From the NCBI GenBank assembly GCA_038141705.1, contig JAYQIQ010000004.1, forward strand, positions 1,054,001 to 1,118,000: a DNA stretch of 64,000 nt. Direction: 5' to 3'. The translations under genes were made by a program, and so were the position numbers. The DNA comes from Eutrophomonas brisbanensis. GTDB lineage: Bacteria; Pseudomonadota; Gammaproteobacteria; Burkholderiales; Eutrophovitaceae. The notes below the pieces were generated by a model. It was not told the origin of the DNA, did no database searches, and saw only the letters and a program-made list of their open reading frames with translations. Every line of letters begins with the position of its first letter. Position 1 is the stretch's first letter. Below are positions 19,590 to 30,080 of this stretch, piece by piece.

Positions 19590-19602
19590 ACGCCTCAGGC
19601 GT
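19590..19602 (-). terminator. Possible weak terminator downstream of manC
   Basis: On the minus strand ACGCC, TGA, GGCGT forms a 5-base-pair hairpin followed by ATCGTTTTAT. It lies 16 bases past the manC stop. The short stem and interrupted T stretch make it only a candidate. Confidence 0.35.
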
Positions 19603-19609
19603 CAAGATG

Positions 19610-19631
19610 GAGAGTCAATCAATTGACTCTC
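19610..19631. repeat. 22-base perfect palindrome over the manC stop codon
   Basis: GAGAGTCAAT and ATTGACTCTC flank CA. The stop codon of manC lies inside it. It may be part of a bidirectional transcript end between tRNA-Phe and manC, or a protein-binding site; no T run follows on either strand. Confidence 0.6.
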
Positions 19632-21073
19632 GCGAACGAGTCATCGAGCCTGACGATATCATCCTCGCCCAGGTAAGTTCCAGACTGGACCTCAATAATC
19701 TCAAGAGTAGCAGAGGTGGGGTTTTTGAGGCGGTGGGTTTCGCCAGCAGAGATATAAGTGGATTGGTTTTCTGAAAGCTTAAAAGTCTCGTTTCCACGCG
19801 TAATCTCGGCTAGTCCTCGGACAACAATCCAGTGCTCGGCGCGGTGCTGATGTTTTTGTAAGCTCAGGCTGGCATTGGGATTTACTCGGATGCGTTTGAC
19901 CTTAAAATTTTGACCAACATCGACGGTGTCATACCATCCCCATGGCCGATGTGTTTTACGATTTTGGATATGTTCTTCACGATCTCCGGCCTCGAGTTTG
20001 GCCACAATATCTTTGACGCCCTGGCTGCTGGATAGATCTGCCACAAGTACTGCATCGGAGGTTTCGATAACAACCAAATTTTCTACACCAACAAGACTAA
20101 CCAAGCGACTGGTAGCATAAATCAGGTTAGAGCGACTATCTTGTACGAGAACGTCGCCGCGGCGAACGTTATCGGATGCGTCCTTGGTCAGGGACTGCCA
20201 CACTGCGTTCCATGCGCCCAGATCGGACCAACCAGCATCCAATGGAATCATCTTTATTTCAAATTTGCTTCCCGGGCAGCGCTCCATTACGGCATAGTCA
20301 ATAGATACAGCAGGAACATTACTAAACTCCACCTTTCCAGGTCGAACAAAGTGTTTATCTCGGCTATTCTGGGTCCAGGCCGCCTTTGATGGCAATGCAA
20401 CGTCTGGTCGAAAGTGTTCCAGAGCAGCTATCCATACGGATGCCTTAAGCACAAAAATACCGGAGTTCCAGTAGTAACCGCCTTCTCTGACGTAACGCTG
20501 AGCCGAAGCAAGGTCTGGCTTCTCGACAAAACATTCAATGAAAAACTTGAGACCTGGGAGATGGTATCCGCCTCCAAACTCTTTTGATATAGCCGAAACC
20601 AGTTTCTGGGCGATCCGGAGTAACACCAAGAACAACAATTGCGCCATTAGCAGCTTCAAGAATAGCTTGCCGGACAGTCGCTGTGAAAGTAGGTTGGTCG
20701 GTAAAGATATGGTCGGCTGGAGTAACTACTAGAACAGGGTCACTACCTTGCTCTCTTGGGCTGCCATAGCGGCCAGGGTGAGCGCTGGCGCCGTATTACG
20801 CCCAAAGGGCTCAAGTATTACAGTTCCAATGCCGCTAACGGTTTCCCGTAATTGTTCCAAGGCGATGAAACGGTGCTCTTCGTTTGTAACGATAATAGGT
20901 GTTGAGACTGAGATGTAACTGTCGTCGAGTTCGGTGAGGCGTTGAATAGCGTGCTGAAATAGACTTTGGTCATCAGTCAGACAAAGAAACTGTTTAGGGA
21001 AACCAGCGCGAGACAGAGGCCATAGCCGACTTCCAGCTCCACCACAAAGCACAATAGGGCTCACGTCAACCAT
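19619..21073 (-). CDS. manC: Mannose-1-phosphate guanylyltransferase / mannose-6-phosphate isomerase
   Basis: Bifunctional type II enzyme giving GDP-mannose for glycan synthesis. The N-terminal nucleotidyltransferase shows CGGAGSRLWPLSRAGFPKQF with the GTP-binding signature, and EPFGRNTAPA. The C-terminal isomerase cupin has HRPWGWYDTVDVG, HQHRAEHWIVVRG and the end EVQSGTYLGEDDIVRLDD. Length after correction is about 480 residues. Frame breaks are near 20740 and 20600; the corrected link includes DPVLVVTPADHIF. It is the only leftward gene of the polysaccharide locus and is divergent from the WecE-type gene. Confidence 0.93.
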
Positions 21074-21469
21074 GCCTTACTCTTCCCTTATCTGGTTTTC
21101 ATTTATTAAGTCGTGATTTGATTTCATTGAATCGGTAACACTAATTCTCAATTAACTCTAATCAATCAGAATTCCTAATATTACTGGGGCCAAGTGGAAA
21201 AAATAGAATCGCAACGATCAAGATTCTACTTCCTAGTTTTTAGTCGTCTGATCGTAACAGAAAAAAATAATACACTAATGTTAGATGCACCCTGGCCGTG
21301 TCCTAATTGGGCAAGGTGGTATATTGTCGGAACAAAAATAGCGTTTTAGGGTTGGTAATTTTGGTTGTCCACGGGGTATAAGAAAAATATTTTCACTTTG
21401 TTTAAGAGCTTTTTAGTTTTATGTTCTTATTGTTGCTCGGTATCAGACGTTTAAAATCTTCCTTTATCG
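21074..21469. other. Intergenic region between divergent manC and wecE-type genes
   Basis: 396 bases without a supported gene. It must carry promoters for both directions, since the two genes diverge. I looked for a JUMPstart/ops element typical of O-antigen operons and found none; GGTGGTA at about 21315 is a poor partial match. Several AT-rich TATAAT-like stretches exist but none with a clear -35 partner. Confidence 0.5.
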
Positions 21470-22678
21470 TTGCTGGAAAAGTCAGCGGAACCTACACTTC
21501 CACATTTTTCAAATATTGCTGTGAACCAAATTCCCTTTAATCGACCATACATGACCGGATTGGAGATTGAATATATCCGGGATGCTAAGGAGCGGAATAT
21601 GCTCGCCGGTGACGGATGGTTTTCTGACCGGTGTCACCAATGGCTAGAGTTAAATGTGGGTTCTCGAAAAGCTTTGCTAACCCACTCGTGTACGGCAGCT
21701 CTGGAGATGGCTGCGCTTCTTATCGATATTCAGCCCGGCGACGAAGTCATAATGCCCTCGTACACGTTTGTCTCAACTGCAAATGCATTTGTTTTGCGTG
21801 GCGGCGTTCCCGTATTCGTTGACATCCGAGAGGATACGTTGAATATTGATGAAACGAAGATCGAGTCTGCCATAACTGAAAAAACTAAAGCCATTGTTCC
21901 CGTCCACTACGCGGGCGTAGGGTGTGAGATGGACTCTATAATCAGTATTGCGGGAAGACACTCAGTTAAGGTGATAGAGGATGCGGCACAAGGAGTGATG
22001 GCGAGTTATAAGGGAGTGCCACTTGGGGCGATCGGCGACTTGGGTGCGTTTAGTTTTCATGAAACAAAAAATATTATAAGTGGAGAGGGAGGGGCGATCT
22101 TAGTCAATCGCAAGGAGTATGCCAGCGGGGCTGAAATTATTAGGGAGAAGGGCACGGATCGCAGTCGTTTCTTCCGAGGTGAGGTGGATAAATATACTTG
22201 GCAGAGCGTTGGATCCTCTTTTTTGCCGGGCGAGTTAACTGCTGCGTTCCTATTTGCGCAACTTGAGCATGCCGATAACATTACAAAGCAACGTCGCCAG
22301 ATTTGGGATCGATACAATCACCTTACGGAGTCCCTCGAGCTAGAGGGGCTCTTGCGCCGTCCCCGAATTCCGGCTCATTGCGATCATAATGCCCACATGT
22401 TTTTCATAATTTTACAAGGCTCACTCGATCGTACACGAGTCCTTCGAGAGATGACGCGAAACGGAGTGCACGCGCTTTTCCATTATGTCCCCCTGCATTC
22501 TTCTCCTGGGGGTCAGGAGTACGGACGGAGTTGTGGAGAGTTAACGAATACAGATTATCTTTCACAGAAGATTATTCGGTTACCGTTATGGATAGGGCTG
22601 GGTGAGTTAGATCAGATGCGTGTAATTGACACTTTAAGACGTGCTCTGCTCCTTGCCAGTGGAAAAAAGATCGAATGA
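21470..22678 (+). CDS. wecE: dTDP-4-amino-4,6-dideoxygalactose transaminase (WecE/RffA type)
   Basis: PLP-dependent sugar aminotransferase of the DegT/DnrJ/EryC1 family, converting dTDP-4-keto-6-deoxyglucose to the 4-amino sugar. PFNRPYMTG, THSCTAALEMAALL, GDEVIMPSYTFVSTANAFVL, VIEDAAQG and the lysine-bearing SFHETKN closely follow E. coli WecE. The frame is intact. TTG 21470 opens the frame, but GTG 21521 (VNQIPFNRP) gives a 385-residue protein with the family N-terminus and is more likely. RmlA/RmlB, which make its substrate, are not in the window. First gene of the rightward cluster. Confidence 0.9.
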   Translation: MLEKSAEPTLPHFSNIAVNQIPFNRPYMTGLEIEYIRDAKERNMLAGDGWFSDRCHQWLELNVGSRKALLTHSCTAALEMAALLIDIQPGDEVIMPSYTFVSTANAFVLRGGVPVFVDIREDTLNIDETKIESAITEKTKAIVPVHYAGVGCEMDSIISIAGRHSVKVIEDAAQGVMASYKGVPLGAIGDLGAFSFHETKNIISGEGGAILVNRKEYASGAEIIREKGTDRSRFFRGEVDKYTWQSVGSSFLPGELTAAFLFAQLEHADNITKQRRQIWDRYNHLTESLELEGLLRRPRIPAHCDHNAHMFFIILQGSLDRTRVLREMTRNGVHALFHYVPLHSSPGGQEYGRSCGELTNTDYLSQKIIRLPLWIGLGELDQMRVIDTLRRALLLASGKKIE

Positions 22679-22698
22679 TATGTTCTGTAAGTTGAGGT

Positions 22699-23995
22699 TT
22701 GGGGGTTTTGTTGAATTCTGACCGGTCTTCTTTGAGACCACTGTTATTTATCAGTTTTTTCACTGGTATTCGCGGAAATTGCCCTGCCGAGTGGGCTGAC
22801 GACAAGCTTCGCGTCCTGGATGATGTTGGGCGAAAAACTTTTGTACTGACTGGGATGGGAAGTCATGTCACAAATGGGACGCACGTTCGATACTTTAGGG
22901 TCCCTTCTTTGTCATGGAATGATTTCAAAGAAGAGATCAAGGAATTGAAGTCCGAGGGAGATAGAGTGCCGCCGGGTATATACCTCTTCATGCCCTTCGC
23001 TTTTTTGTTCGGCAGCATTATTGATTGGATTCTACGTGCAGTGACGAGGGGTATCAGTGCGGGGCGCTGGTCCTGGATAATCACCGCACTCCCCGTGGGT
23101 TTGTGGCTTAAGCTTCGTCATGGTGTGATGGACGTTTTCTGTACAGGTGGACCGACGGCCGCTCTTGTTGTTGGCTGTGCAATCGCCCGCTTAACCAGAG
23201 GCCGCTTATTCTGCGAGTTCAGGATCCTATACTTGGCGTCGCTATGACTCGGTCGAGTATGACCCGGCGTATCGCTTCTTGTATTGAAGCCTGGCTCACG
23301 AGCCACTCGTACCGGGCCGTCTATGTAACGAGGGAGGCAGCGCGCTTGGCGCGTGAGCGTAATCAAAAAATGCAAGCCAGATTATCGGGGTGTATCCAGG
23401 ATCTTGGAGGTTTTTACCTCAGGTTTCAAAAGACGAGCGCATAACGGGAGACACGTTCGAATTCTTTCATTTGGGAACTCTTTACGGGTCAAGAAATTTA
23501 GATCTTTTTTTCGATGCGTTGGATGCCTTGCGGAAAGAGGGATTCCGACCTGCTGAAGCCGTCCGCGTCGTGAACTTAGGCGCGGTATATTGTGAAACGG
23601 CAACAAGCTACCTTACGCGCCCGGATTTTCATTCACTCGAGGCGCTAGCCCGCTGCACCGCGATCGTACGTGCTCGTAAAGCATCGGTCCTTATGCTGGT
23701 CCAGCATGCTGATGATCGTAGCCAGGAGACAATTCCCTATAAGACTTACGACTATATGAATATAGGACTACCGATATTTGGTTTGCTCAAAAATGATGAG
23801 TTACAGGAAATAATCGAATCTGCTGGTGGTTACGCAGCGAAGGCTGATAGCTTTACATCAATCAAGCAAACGCTTCGCTCCTCCCTTTCGGATCTCGGGG
23901 CTATTCAAGGGTTGGTTTCGAAGGCCGCGAGCACCACTAATATAGATAAATCTCGACAATTCTTGCAAGTCCTGGATGGCGTTGATGGCGGTTGA
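22699..23995 (+). CDS. Glycosyltransferase, family 4-like
   Basis: Probable GT-B fold sugar transferase. N-terminal part PLLFISFFTGIRGNCP, then SWNDFKEEIKEL and an internal helix near PVGLWLKLRHGVMDVFCTGGPTAALVVG, as in GT4 enzymes that locate the acceptor at the membrane. After breaks near 23222 and 23400 the donor domain reads FFHLGTLYGSRNLDLFFDALDAL, and ETIPYKTYDYMNIGLPIFGLL with the conserved acidic/proline region (E-T-I-P-x-K). TTG 22699 is the start, with TTG 22711 as an alternative; both follow a GAGGT-like ribosome site. Sugar specificity is unknown. Confidence 0.78.
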
Positions 23996-25560
23996 TGAGT
24001 TTACTCTCGTTCTCTCAGGACACTTGTGCGAACCACAAATGGCCGACATGCGGCCTTTCTGGAACGGATTTATTGAGCTACAAAGAAAGCTACCGAAAGA
24101 CAAGCCGTTGCGACAAATTATCGCTCACAGTTGGAATCCGGAACTAGCACACTTGGTTCGCAAAGTGTATGCGCCGCTAATAGAGTGTCATGAGCATGAA
24201 GGTTGTTTTTATCCAGAAGTAATAAGCCAGATCGAACCGCGCGAACGTTTTAAGAGGAAGTCAGATCGCCAGCAGTATACTTGGAAGAGTGCTTCCGTCC
24301 AGTCGGTGCTCGCAAATGCTCGCTCACGATCGCGAGCGGCCGAATTGATGGACGGGTTGCCATTAAAAGGTGGGCAAGTGCTCGTGACATATTGGGATTT
24401 AGGCCAAACTGGTAGTACGCAGCTTAGTAAGTTTATCTTCGATGAATCTTTACCGAATGGATACTTGTACTTGCCATATCTCCCCGATGTAGATGAGGGT
24501 TATGCTGACGCGTGGGTGCTGGCCCCATGGCCTGAAGCACGTAAATTTGGTCGATTTGAAGCTTTTGTGTTGGATGCACTTGCTGGAAGAAATGGTTATC
24601 TCAATCTATTCTCGAGGGACGGGTGGCCGCGGGCACGGGTTAAGAGTTACTTTGAGGTTTGGCGGGCAAAACCTTTTGTGCAGTACTTTCAAAAATTAGT
24701 GTTGAGTTTTCTCAAGCAATTCTTCATCGAGCGACAGGAAATACGCTTTCCCATAGAATTCTACGAAGATTTGCAGCACCAGTGCAGTATTTTTTTGAGC
24801 GACCACCCATCACAGCTGAGAACTCTTTCGTACCGGGATTAGGTAAGAAATCGACGGTTTTTCCTAGGTCTCGAGCTATAAACATCCGTGCCATCTTGAA
24901 GTATTTTATTTATTCAGAGGGGCTTCGAGATCGCGTCCGCTTCCTCACAAGAGAAGACTTCGATGTTTCAGCTCAATCAGGTCAGTTGATTAATCCGACT
25001 CCATTAGTTTTGCTTTTTCATGAGGTCGACGACTCTATTGTGGCGCAGCTAATAGCCCTATCCCCTATGCCGCTTTCTGCCGTTTATCAGATGGGCGGAG
25101 GGAAGGTACGCCAGTACATTCCTGACGGTCGAGGAGGAAGTTGCGTTTCGACAATTTATCCCGAGGGCGGCACTCCTCGTGACCTTATGGCTGCTGCGCT
25201 TGATATCGAGTTAGTCCGGAGTGGCGAATTATCGCCTCTGTTAACCGTACCGACGGTTGATAGGTTTCTTGCTTGCAGGGACTGGTTCTATTTGAATGCG
25301 TTGACCAAGTACTTATCATGTAGTGATGTTGGTTATATCGGGTTTGCGAGGACTGGCGTCGGTGCACCCTGTCCAGATTTTCCGGGCCTCGAGTTAGTGA
25401 GTTTTGGGGCAGCTTTATCATTGCGGTTAGAGCGGGAAACGCGAAAGCTTTTCGAGCTCTTCTAGATGTATTAGATCCGGAGCTACAGGAGATTACCGAA
25501 AGTGCTGACCGGATTATGCTTGAATTTCCGGCTGTGGCTCATCGAGAGAGTTTATTTTGA
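23976..25560 (+). CDS. Unrecognised cytosolic protein of the polysaccharide cluster
   Basis: About 525 residues after joining breaks near 24815 and 25430. It starts MALMAVDEFTLVLSGHLCEP (ATG 23976, or 23985), overlapping the end of the preceding glycosyltransferase. No signal peptide or membrane helix is seen. Notable segments are AHSWNPELAHLVRKVYAP, CHEHEGCFYPEV and, in the second half, LVLLFHEVDDSIVAQLIALS and STIYPEGGTPRDLMAAALDIELV. The first half has the look of a nucleotide-sugar or glycan-handling protein but shows no motif I can name. Tight overlaps on both sides imply cotranscription and a role in the same glycan. Confidence 0.6.
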
Positions 25561-26411
25561 AAATCGAAACTGAGCCTATGTCTGGGGCGGCAGCCTTGCG
25601 AGTAGAGCCGACTGGTCCTGGAGAGCTCGATCGGTTCGAGCGCTTATTAAATGACCGTTTACCGTTTACTTTCATTCGATTTAGTGATGGAGAGATCGAG
25701 ATCTTGCGAAATCGTAAGTTAGTTATCGGAGGAGGAACTACGGAATTTCGTGGCAGGCGTTTCTCGAATAAGTTTTCCGACATTGACCAAAAGCGGTTTG
25801 ATCCTGATTCAAGTAAAGATGTACGGCGCGATCTACTTTCCTCAGCGATTTTTTCTGAGCCAGGCTTCTTTAAGGGAATTCCTACCAGGCATAATAATGC
25901 TATTGCTGACCGCGAATTCATGCTGCGTCTTAACGGTGGCTACTCCCAACAAATGACGTTCTCAGATTTATTTCTTAACTCAAATTTTCTTCGCGCCCGC
26001 ATGCACTTTTTCCCAACTCTGGTGGCTTCATTCAAGGACCTAATCGTGGTAGGTAACTGGCGCTGTACATTGAGCGGTTACTTGGATAAAGGGCGGCTTG
26101 TCGAGATTCCGGATGACTTCTTTTCGTCTTACCGAGAAACACTTGATTTGGTTCAGCGGACATTAGAGGGCGCTCCAAAGCGCGCGTTGGTACTTTCATC
26201 AGCGTCGTCGCTTTCTAATGTGCTGGGTTATCGCTTGCGAACCATTCGCCCAGATATTACATTTCTCGATGTAGGCACTGTGCTGAATGATCTCATGGGT
26301 CTTCCAATGGGTACGCGCGCCTACCATAAACTCTTGGACACCCGAACACTTTTTAAAAAATTTGCTGCCTGGCGCTATCGTATTCGTCGGGAATATCAAC
26401 TTCAATGGTGA
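25557..26411 (+). CDS. Putative GT-D-fold glycosyltransferase
   Basis: 284 residues from a TTG that overlaps the previous stop (TTGA). Residues near 37-45 read FTFIRFSDGEIEIL; the R-F-x-D-G-E element is the signature of GT-D (former DUF1792) glycosyltransferases, where the DxE acids bind metal and UDP-sugar. The remainder (DLIVVGNWRCTLSGY, RALVLSSASSLSNVLGYRL, DITFLDVGTVLNDL) fits an alpha/beta fold ending in a conserved-looking LDVGT. Identification rests on one motif. The frame is intact. It precedes a GT2 gene by 4 bases. Confidence 0.62.
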   Translation: MKIETEPMSGAAALRVEPTGPGELDRFERLLNDRLPFTFIRFSDGEIEILRNRKLVIGGGTTEFRGRRFSNKFSDIDQKRFDPDSSKDVRRDLLSSAIFSEPGFFKGIPTRHNNAIADREFMLRLNGGYSQQMTFSDLFLNSNFLRARMHFFPTLVASFKDLIVVGNWRCTLSGYLDKGRLVEIPDDFFSSYRETLDLVQRTLEGAPKRALVLSSASSLSNVLGYRLRTIRPDITFLDVGTVLNDLMGLPMGTRAYHKLLDTRTLFKKFAAWRYRIRREYQLQW

Positions 26412-26415
26412 CAAT

Positions 26416-27285
26416 ATGATCACGGTTATCTTGAACGCCTTTAAACGACAGCAATACCTAACCCAGCAGATCGAAAGTGTTTTATCGCAATCGTGCGCTG
26501 TGGACAAAGTCCTCGTTTGGAACAATGGCGAGGCGCTGGATCTTAGCGAATTTGGCGATAAGGTGATGGTCGCCAATAATTCGAATAATCTAGGCGTTTG
26601 GTCTCGCTTTGCCTATGCGGTAAACGCTGAGACAGAGTATGTATGCGTCTTAGATGACGATACCTTCCCGGCGCCACGCTTCTTCGAGAGCTGTTTACGG
26701 CAGATGGCAGTAGAGCCAGCCCTACTTGGTGCGAGAGGATTACGATTTTTGAGCTCGTCCCGCTACCATCCGTTTATTTCGTTTGGCTGGGATGCTCCAA
26801 ATGAAAAGGCCGAGGTCGTTGACATCGTAGGACATGCCTGGTTCTTTAAGCGCGAATGGCTGGCTACTTTTTGGCGTGAATTACCAAAGCTTTCTACCTC
26901 CAGGTTGGTGGGTGAGGATATGCATTTTTCGTTTATGCTTCAGAAATACTTAGGTATTCGCACTATTGTTCCACCACATCCTAATTCAGACCTCTCCATT
27001 TGGGGAAGCGATCCTAATTTGGCGATGAAACTAGGCACCGCCAAAGAGGCTGTTTCCCAGGGGTGTGATGCCCTGCGAAAATTCGATGAGGCGCTCCGCC
27101 GTTGTACGTCCAACGGATTTAGGTTACACAAGGATATGGCGCACACGGCTACGGTTGGATTGGTGGTTGGCCCAGGTGTTAACCGCATCCGTTTTGTCAA
27201 GTATCTAGCTTCTAAATATCCTGTTTTGGGGAATTTAGGTCGTGCGCTCCAGAGAAAGTTAGCGAAAAAGAATATCCATATTTGA
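26416..27285 (+). CDS. Glycosyltransferase, family 2-like
   Basis: 289 residues, GT-A fold. Starts MITVILNAFKRQQYLTQQIESVL, followed by VDKVLVWNNGE, NNLGVWSRFAYAV and YVCVLDDDTFPAPRFFE with the metal-binding DDD near residue 79. DIVGHAWFFKREWL and LVGEDMHFSFMLQKYLG contain the later ED motif that acts as base. ATG 26416 is 4 bases after the preceding stop. The donor sugar cannot be told. C-terminus is basic, possibly for membrane contact. Confidence 0.82.
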   Translation: MITVILNAFKRQQYLTQQIESVLSQSCAVDKVLVWNNGEALDLSEFGDKVMVANNSNNLGVWSRFAYAVNAETEYVCVLDDDTFPAPRFFESCLRQMAVEPALLGARGLRFLSSSRYHPFISFGWDAPNEKAEVVDIVGHAWFFKREWLATFWRELPKLSTSRLVGEDMHFSFMLQKYLGIRTIVPPHPNSDLSIWGSDPNLAMKLGTAKEAVSQGCDALRKFDEALRRCTSNGFRLHKDMAHTATVGLVVGPGVNRIRFVKYLASKYPVLGNLGRALQRKLAKKNIHI

Positions 27286-27298
27286 GGTTGGAAAGAAT

Positions 27299-28441
27299 TT
27301 GAAAAAATCTGCGTTGTAATTGGAACCCGACCCGAGGCTATTAAGATGGCGCCGGTCGTAAAGGCGTTACGTTCTTCGCGGGTTAATTTTGAGGTAACGA
27401 TATGTAGTACAGGCCAGCACGCTACTATGCTCGATGGAGCGCTGTCTTCCTTTGATCTAAAACCTGATGTCGCTTTAGAAGTGATGAAACCGGACCAATC
27501 GCTCTCCGGGCTCACTAGTAGATTACTGGAAGCACTTGATGCTCACTTCGAGCTTTCAAGGCCCGATTTGGTCTTGGTTCACGGAGACACAACCTCGGCA
27601 ATGGCGGGGGCTGTGGCGGCTCTATATTCTGGGATCGATGTGGGGCATGTTGAGGCTGGTTTACGAACCGGGAACCTTTTGTCACCTTTCCCTGAGGAGT
27701 TTAACCGGCGGGCGGTTGCGATAGCGACCAAGTTTCATTTTGCTCCCACGACGTTGGCACGCACCAACTTGGAGCGGGAGGGTATTGATCGGGTGCATCA
27801 TTGTTACGGGGAATACGGTTATCGACGCCCTGCTTTTGACGATCCAACGTTTAGAGCAATCTCCCCGTGAGCGCTCTAAAATGTGCAATCGCTTAGCTCA
27901 GCAAGTTGGCTTCGATTTTACGTCGCGTCGCTTTGTTCTTATCACCGCACATCGTCGCGAGAACTTCGGCGCCGGACTTGAAAACATTTGTTTTAGTATT
28001 CGCGAGCTAGCTAAGGCAAACCCTGACCTTTATTTTGTATATCCTGTCCACTTGAATCCAAAGGTTAAAGACGTAGTCGAGCAAAAGCTCGCTGATATGC
28101 CGAACGTGGTTCTCACGTCGCCCCAGGACTACGCGGATTTTGCTTGGTTAATGAGTAAGTGTTTTCTTGTGTTAACAGATAGCGGTGGCATTCAGGAGGA
28201 GGCGCCAGCCCTTGGTAAGCCGGTGCTCGTTATGCGGGATACAAGCGAAAGGCCCGAGGCGATCCAGGCTGGAACCGCAAAGCTCGTGACGACGGATCCG
28301 CTGAAGGTGATTTACGAGACACAGGCTCTGATCAGTGATCGGGTGGCTTATGATGCAATGGCTCAAGCCGTCAATCCATATGGGGACGGCCGTGCGGCAG
28401 AGCGTATTGTTTCTTATCTAAAGAGCGTTACTTACCGGTGA
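27299..28441 (+). CDS. wecB: UDP-N-acetylglucosamine 2-epimerase (non-hydrolysing)
   Basis: Interconverts UDP-GlcNAc and UDP-ManNAc. TTG start at 27299; a break in the A run at 27302-27307 lies right after it, and one more A gives KKICVVIGTRPEAIKMAPV. STGQH, LVLVHGDTTSAMAGA, GHVEAGLRTGNLLSPFPEE(F)NR, HRRENFG and LTDSGGIQEEAP are the family blocks. A second break is near 27810. It is followed by an acetyltransferase gene whose GTG overlaps the stop. A second, more distant homologue lies at 40419-41548. Confidence 0.93.
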
Positions 28442-28862
28442 ATAAATTGGTAAAGATACGTGCATTCGAGCCGAAAGATGTCGGTGTGGTGATCGATCTG
28501 CTGCAAGACGTCAGTGAGTATCGGCCGGCAACAGATACAATCTTAGCGTTAGCCGAAGAATTTGTAGCTCGAGAGAATTGTTATGCTTGTGTAGCCATTT
28601 TCGATGGTTCTGTGATTGGTTTTGGGTCGGTTTTTGTAATGAACCGCTTGCGGGGAGAGGGCTCGGGGATAGTCGAAGATTTTGTTGTGGCGGCGCCCTT
28701 CGAAGACGTGGAGTAGGTAAGATTATTTTGGATGCTCTGTTAGGGTTTGCAAAAGCTAGAGGTTGTTTCAAGGTTACTCTGGAGGCCGCGCATTCGGCCG
28801 AACAATTTTACGATGCTACGGGTTTCGTCAGGGCCGGTCGCGTTATGAAGTTCATGTTGTAA
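28438..28862 (+). CDS. GNAT-family N-acetyltransferase
   Basis: About 141 residues from GTG 28438, which overlaps the wecB stop (GTGA). VKIRAFEPKDVGVVIDLLQ is the usual GNAT start. After a break near 28700, RRRGVGKIILDALLGFAKARG gives the acetyl-CoA-binding R/Q-x-x-G-x-G/A loop, and AEQFYDATGF the C-terminal strand. Resembles the small GNA1-like amino-sugar acetyltransferases. It may acetylate the 4-amino sugar made by the WecE-type enzyme, by context only. Confidence 0.78.
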
Positions 28863-28931
28863 ATGCGTTAGCCAGAATTTTCCAATTTTTCTGACTCGAT
28901 TCTTTAGAGGATGTATCAAGAGGGCGCAGCA

Positions 28932-29979
28932 ATGTCTCGTATTTTAGTTTTATTGTCTGGTTATCCTTGTGCGAGATCTCCTTGGGGAAATTCTCAAGAT
29001 CATGGTACGCCTGATACCTCTTCTTTCGATGCTTTTTACGCGGGTGCAAAGTATTTAAAGAAACTATTGACTGGGTATTCAGTGGACTATATCTGTACCA
29101 CCTGGGATGACGTGGGTGAGGAACATATTCGGGACACCTACGAACCATTAATTTACAAGTCATTTTCTCAGGAAAAATTCCGTGCTGAAATTTCGGAATC
29201 TCTGGATTCATATGAAAATGAAAGGATGAATCGCCGTACCGAATACTACCGGACTCAGGGGCAAGAAAATAATCTTGTATCGTCGTCTATACGTGTTGCG
29301 AGCCAGCTACAATCGCGGAGCGATATAGCGGAGCTCGCTCTAACCTTTATTGAAAAAACAGCGGTTACTTATGATGTAATTCTACTAACGCGCTACGACA
29401 TTTCAACCAGAGGTGGTTTTTCTCGTGAGGCATCCGACTTTTTGGATAGAGATGACCAGCTTTTTTGGCAACATCTGGTTCTGATCCCAAATTTATACTC
29501 CCATGTTTTGCGCAATTAAATTGTGGATTTCCAGACATGTGGTTTTATATGAACTTGGCCGGGCTTAAATATTATTCCTCGATTGCTGATCGATACGTAT
29601 CAGATATTACTTCGATCAACTCAGAGTATTTTAGATTGATGACCGAGGGTGGCCTTTTTCTAGGGAATTTCCGCTACATTCTATTTACGATTTTCGTCAG
29701 TACTCAAATGAAATATTCAAGAAGAATCGGCGTTTCCCATTAATGAAATATCCGGATTGGGAGGTTTCTAATCTTCACGCGTATCACAAATATTATCTTC
29801 GTCTAAAGGACGATACCAATTGCGAGGATAGTGTAAGGTTTAAGTCTAGATTTGATGTGTTTAGGTCTTTTTTCGCAAATACAAACTGGAATTCTGAGAA
29901 AGGTCAATTATTTGTTGAGTTGCTCTCGCACCTTAAATTTCTTTTTAAGATAATGCTTTCTCGGATCGCACTCAGGTAG
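28932..29979 (+). CDS. Unrecognised protein of the polysaccharide cluster
   Basis: About 348 residues after joining breaks near 29465 and 29660. Starts MSRILVLLSGYPCARSPWG with an AGAGGG ribosome site; ATG 28911 would add seven residues. The first third has features seen in uncharacterised glycan enzymes that start with a hydrophobic strand and G-Y/R: YLKKLLTGYSVDYICTTWDD, then TYDVILLTRYDIS and, after correction, SDPKFILPCF and CGFPDMWFYMNLAGLKYYSS. The strand-DxS/T-R-x-D arrangement (LLTRYDIS) resembles a GT-A nucleotide-sugar site but this is weak. No membrane segment is evident. Confidence 0.55.
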
Positions 29980-30080
29980 AGACAGCCCTTTGGCAGATCA
30001 AGTATTGGTTAAATCTTTGGCTTTTCATTGCTTAATCGGATAAACGTAAAAATTTCTTGATTAATTGAAAGTTGGTAATT

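Noticed and set aside
19496..19774. 92-codon plus-strand frame after tRNA-Phe
   Set aside because: Its second half is antisense to the conserved C-terminal cupin of manC; the N-terminal part has no ribosome site or motif.
21074..21469. JUMPstart/ops element before the glycan operon
   Set aside because: Only GGTGGTA, a poor partial match, was found.
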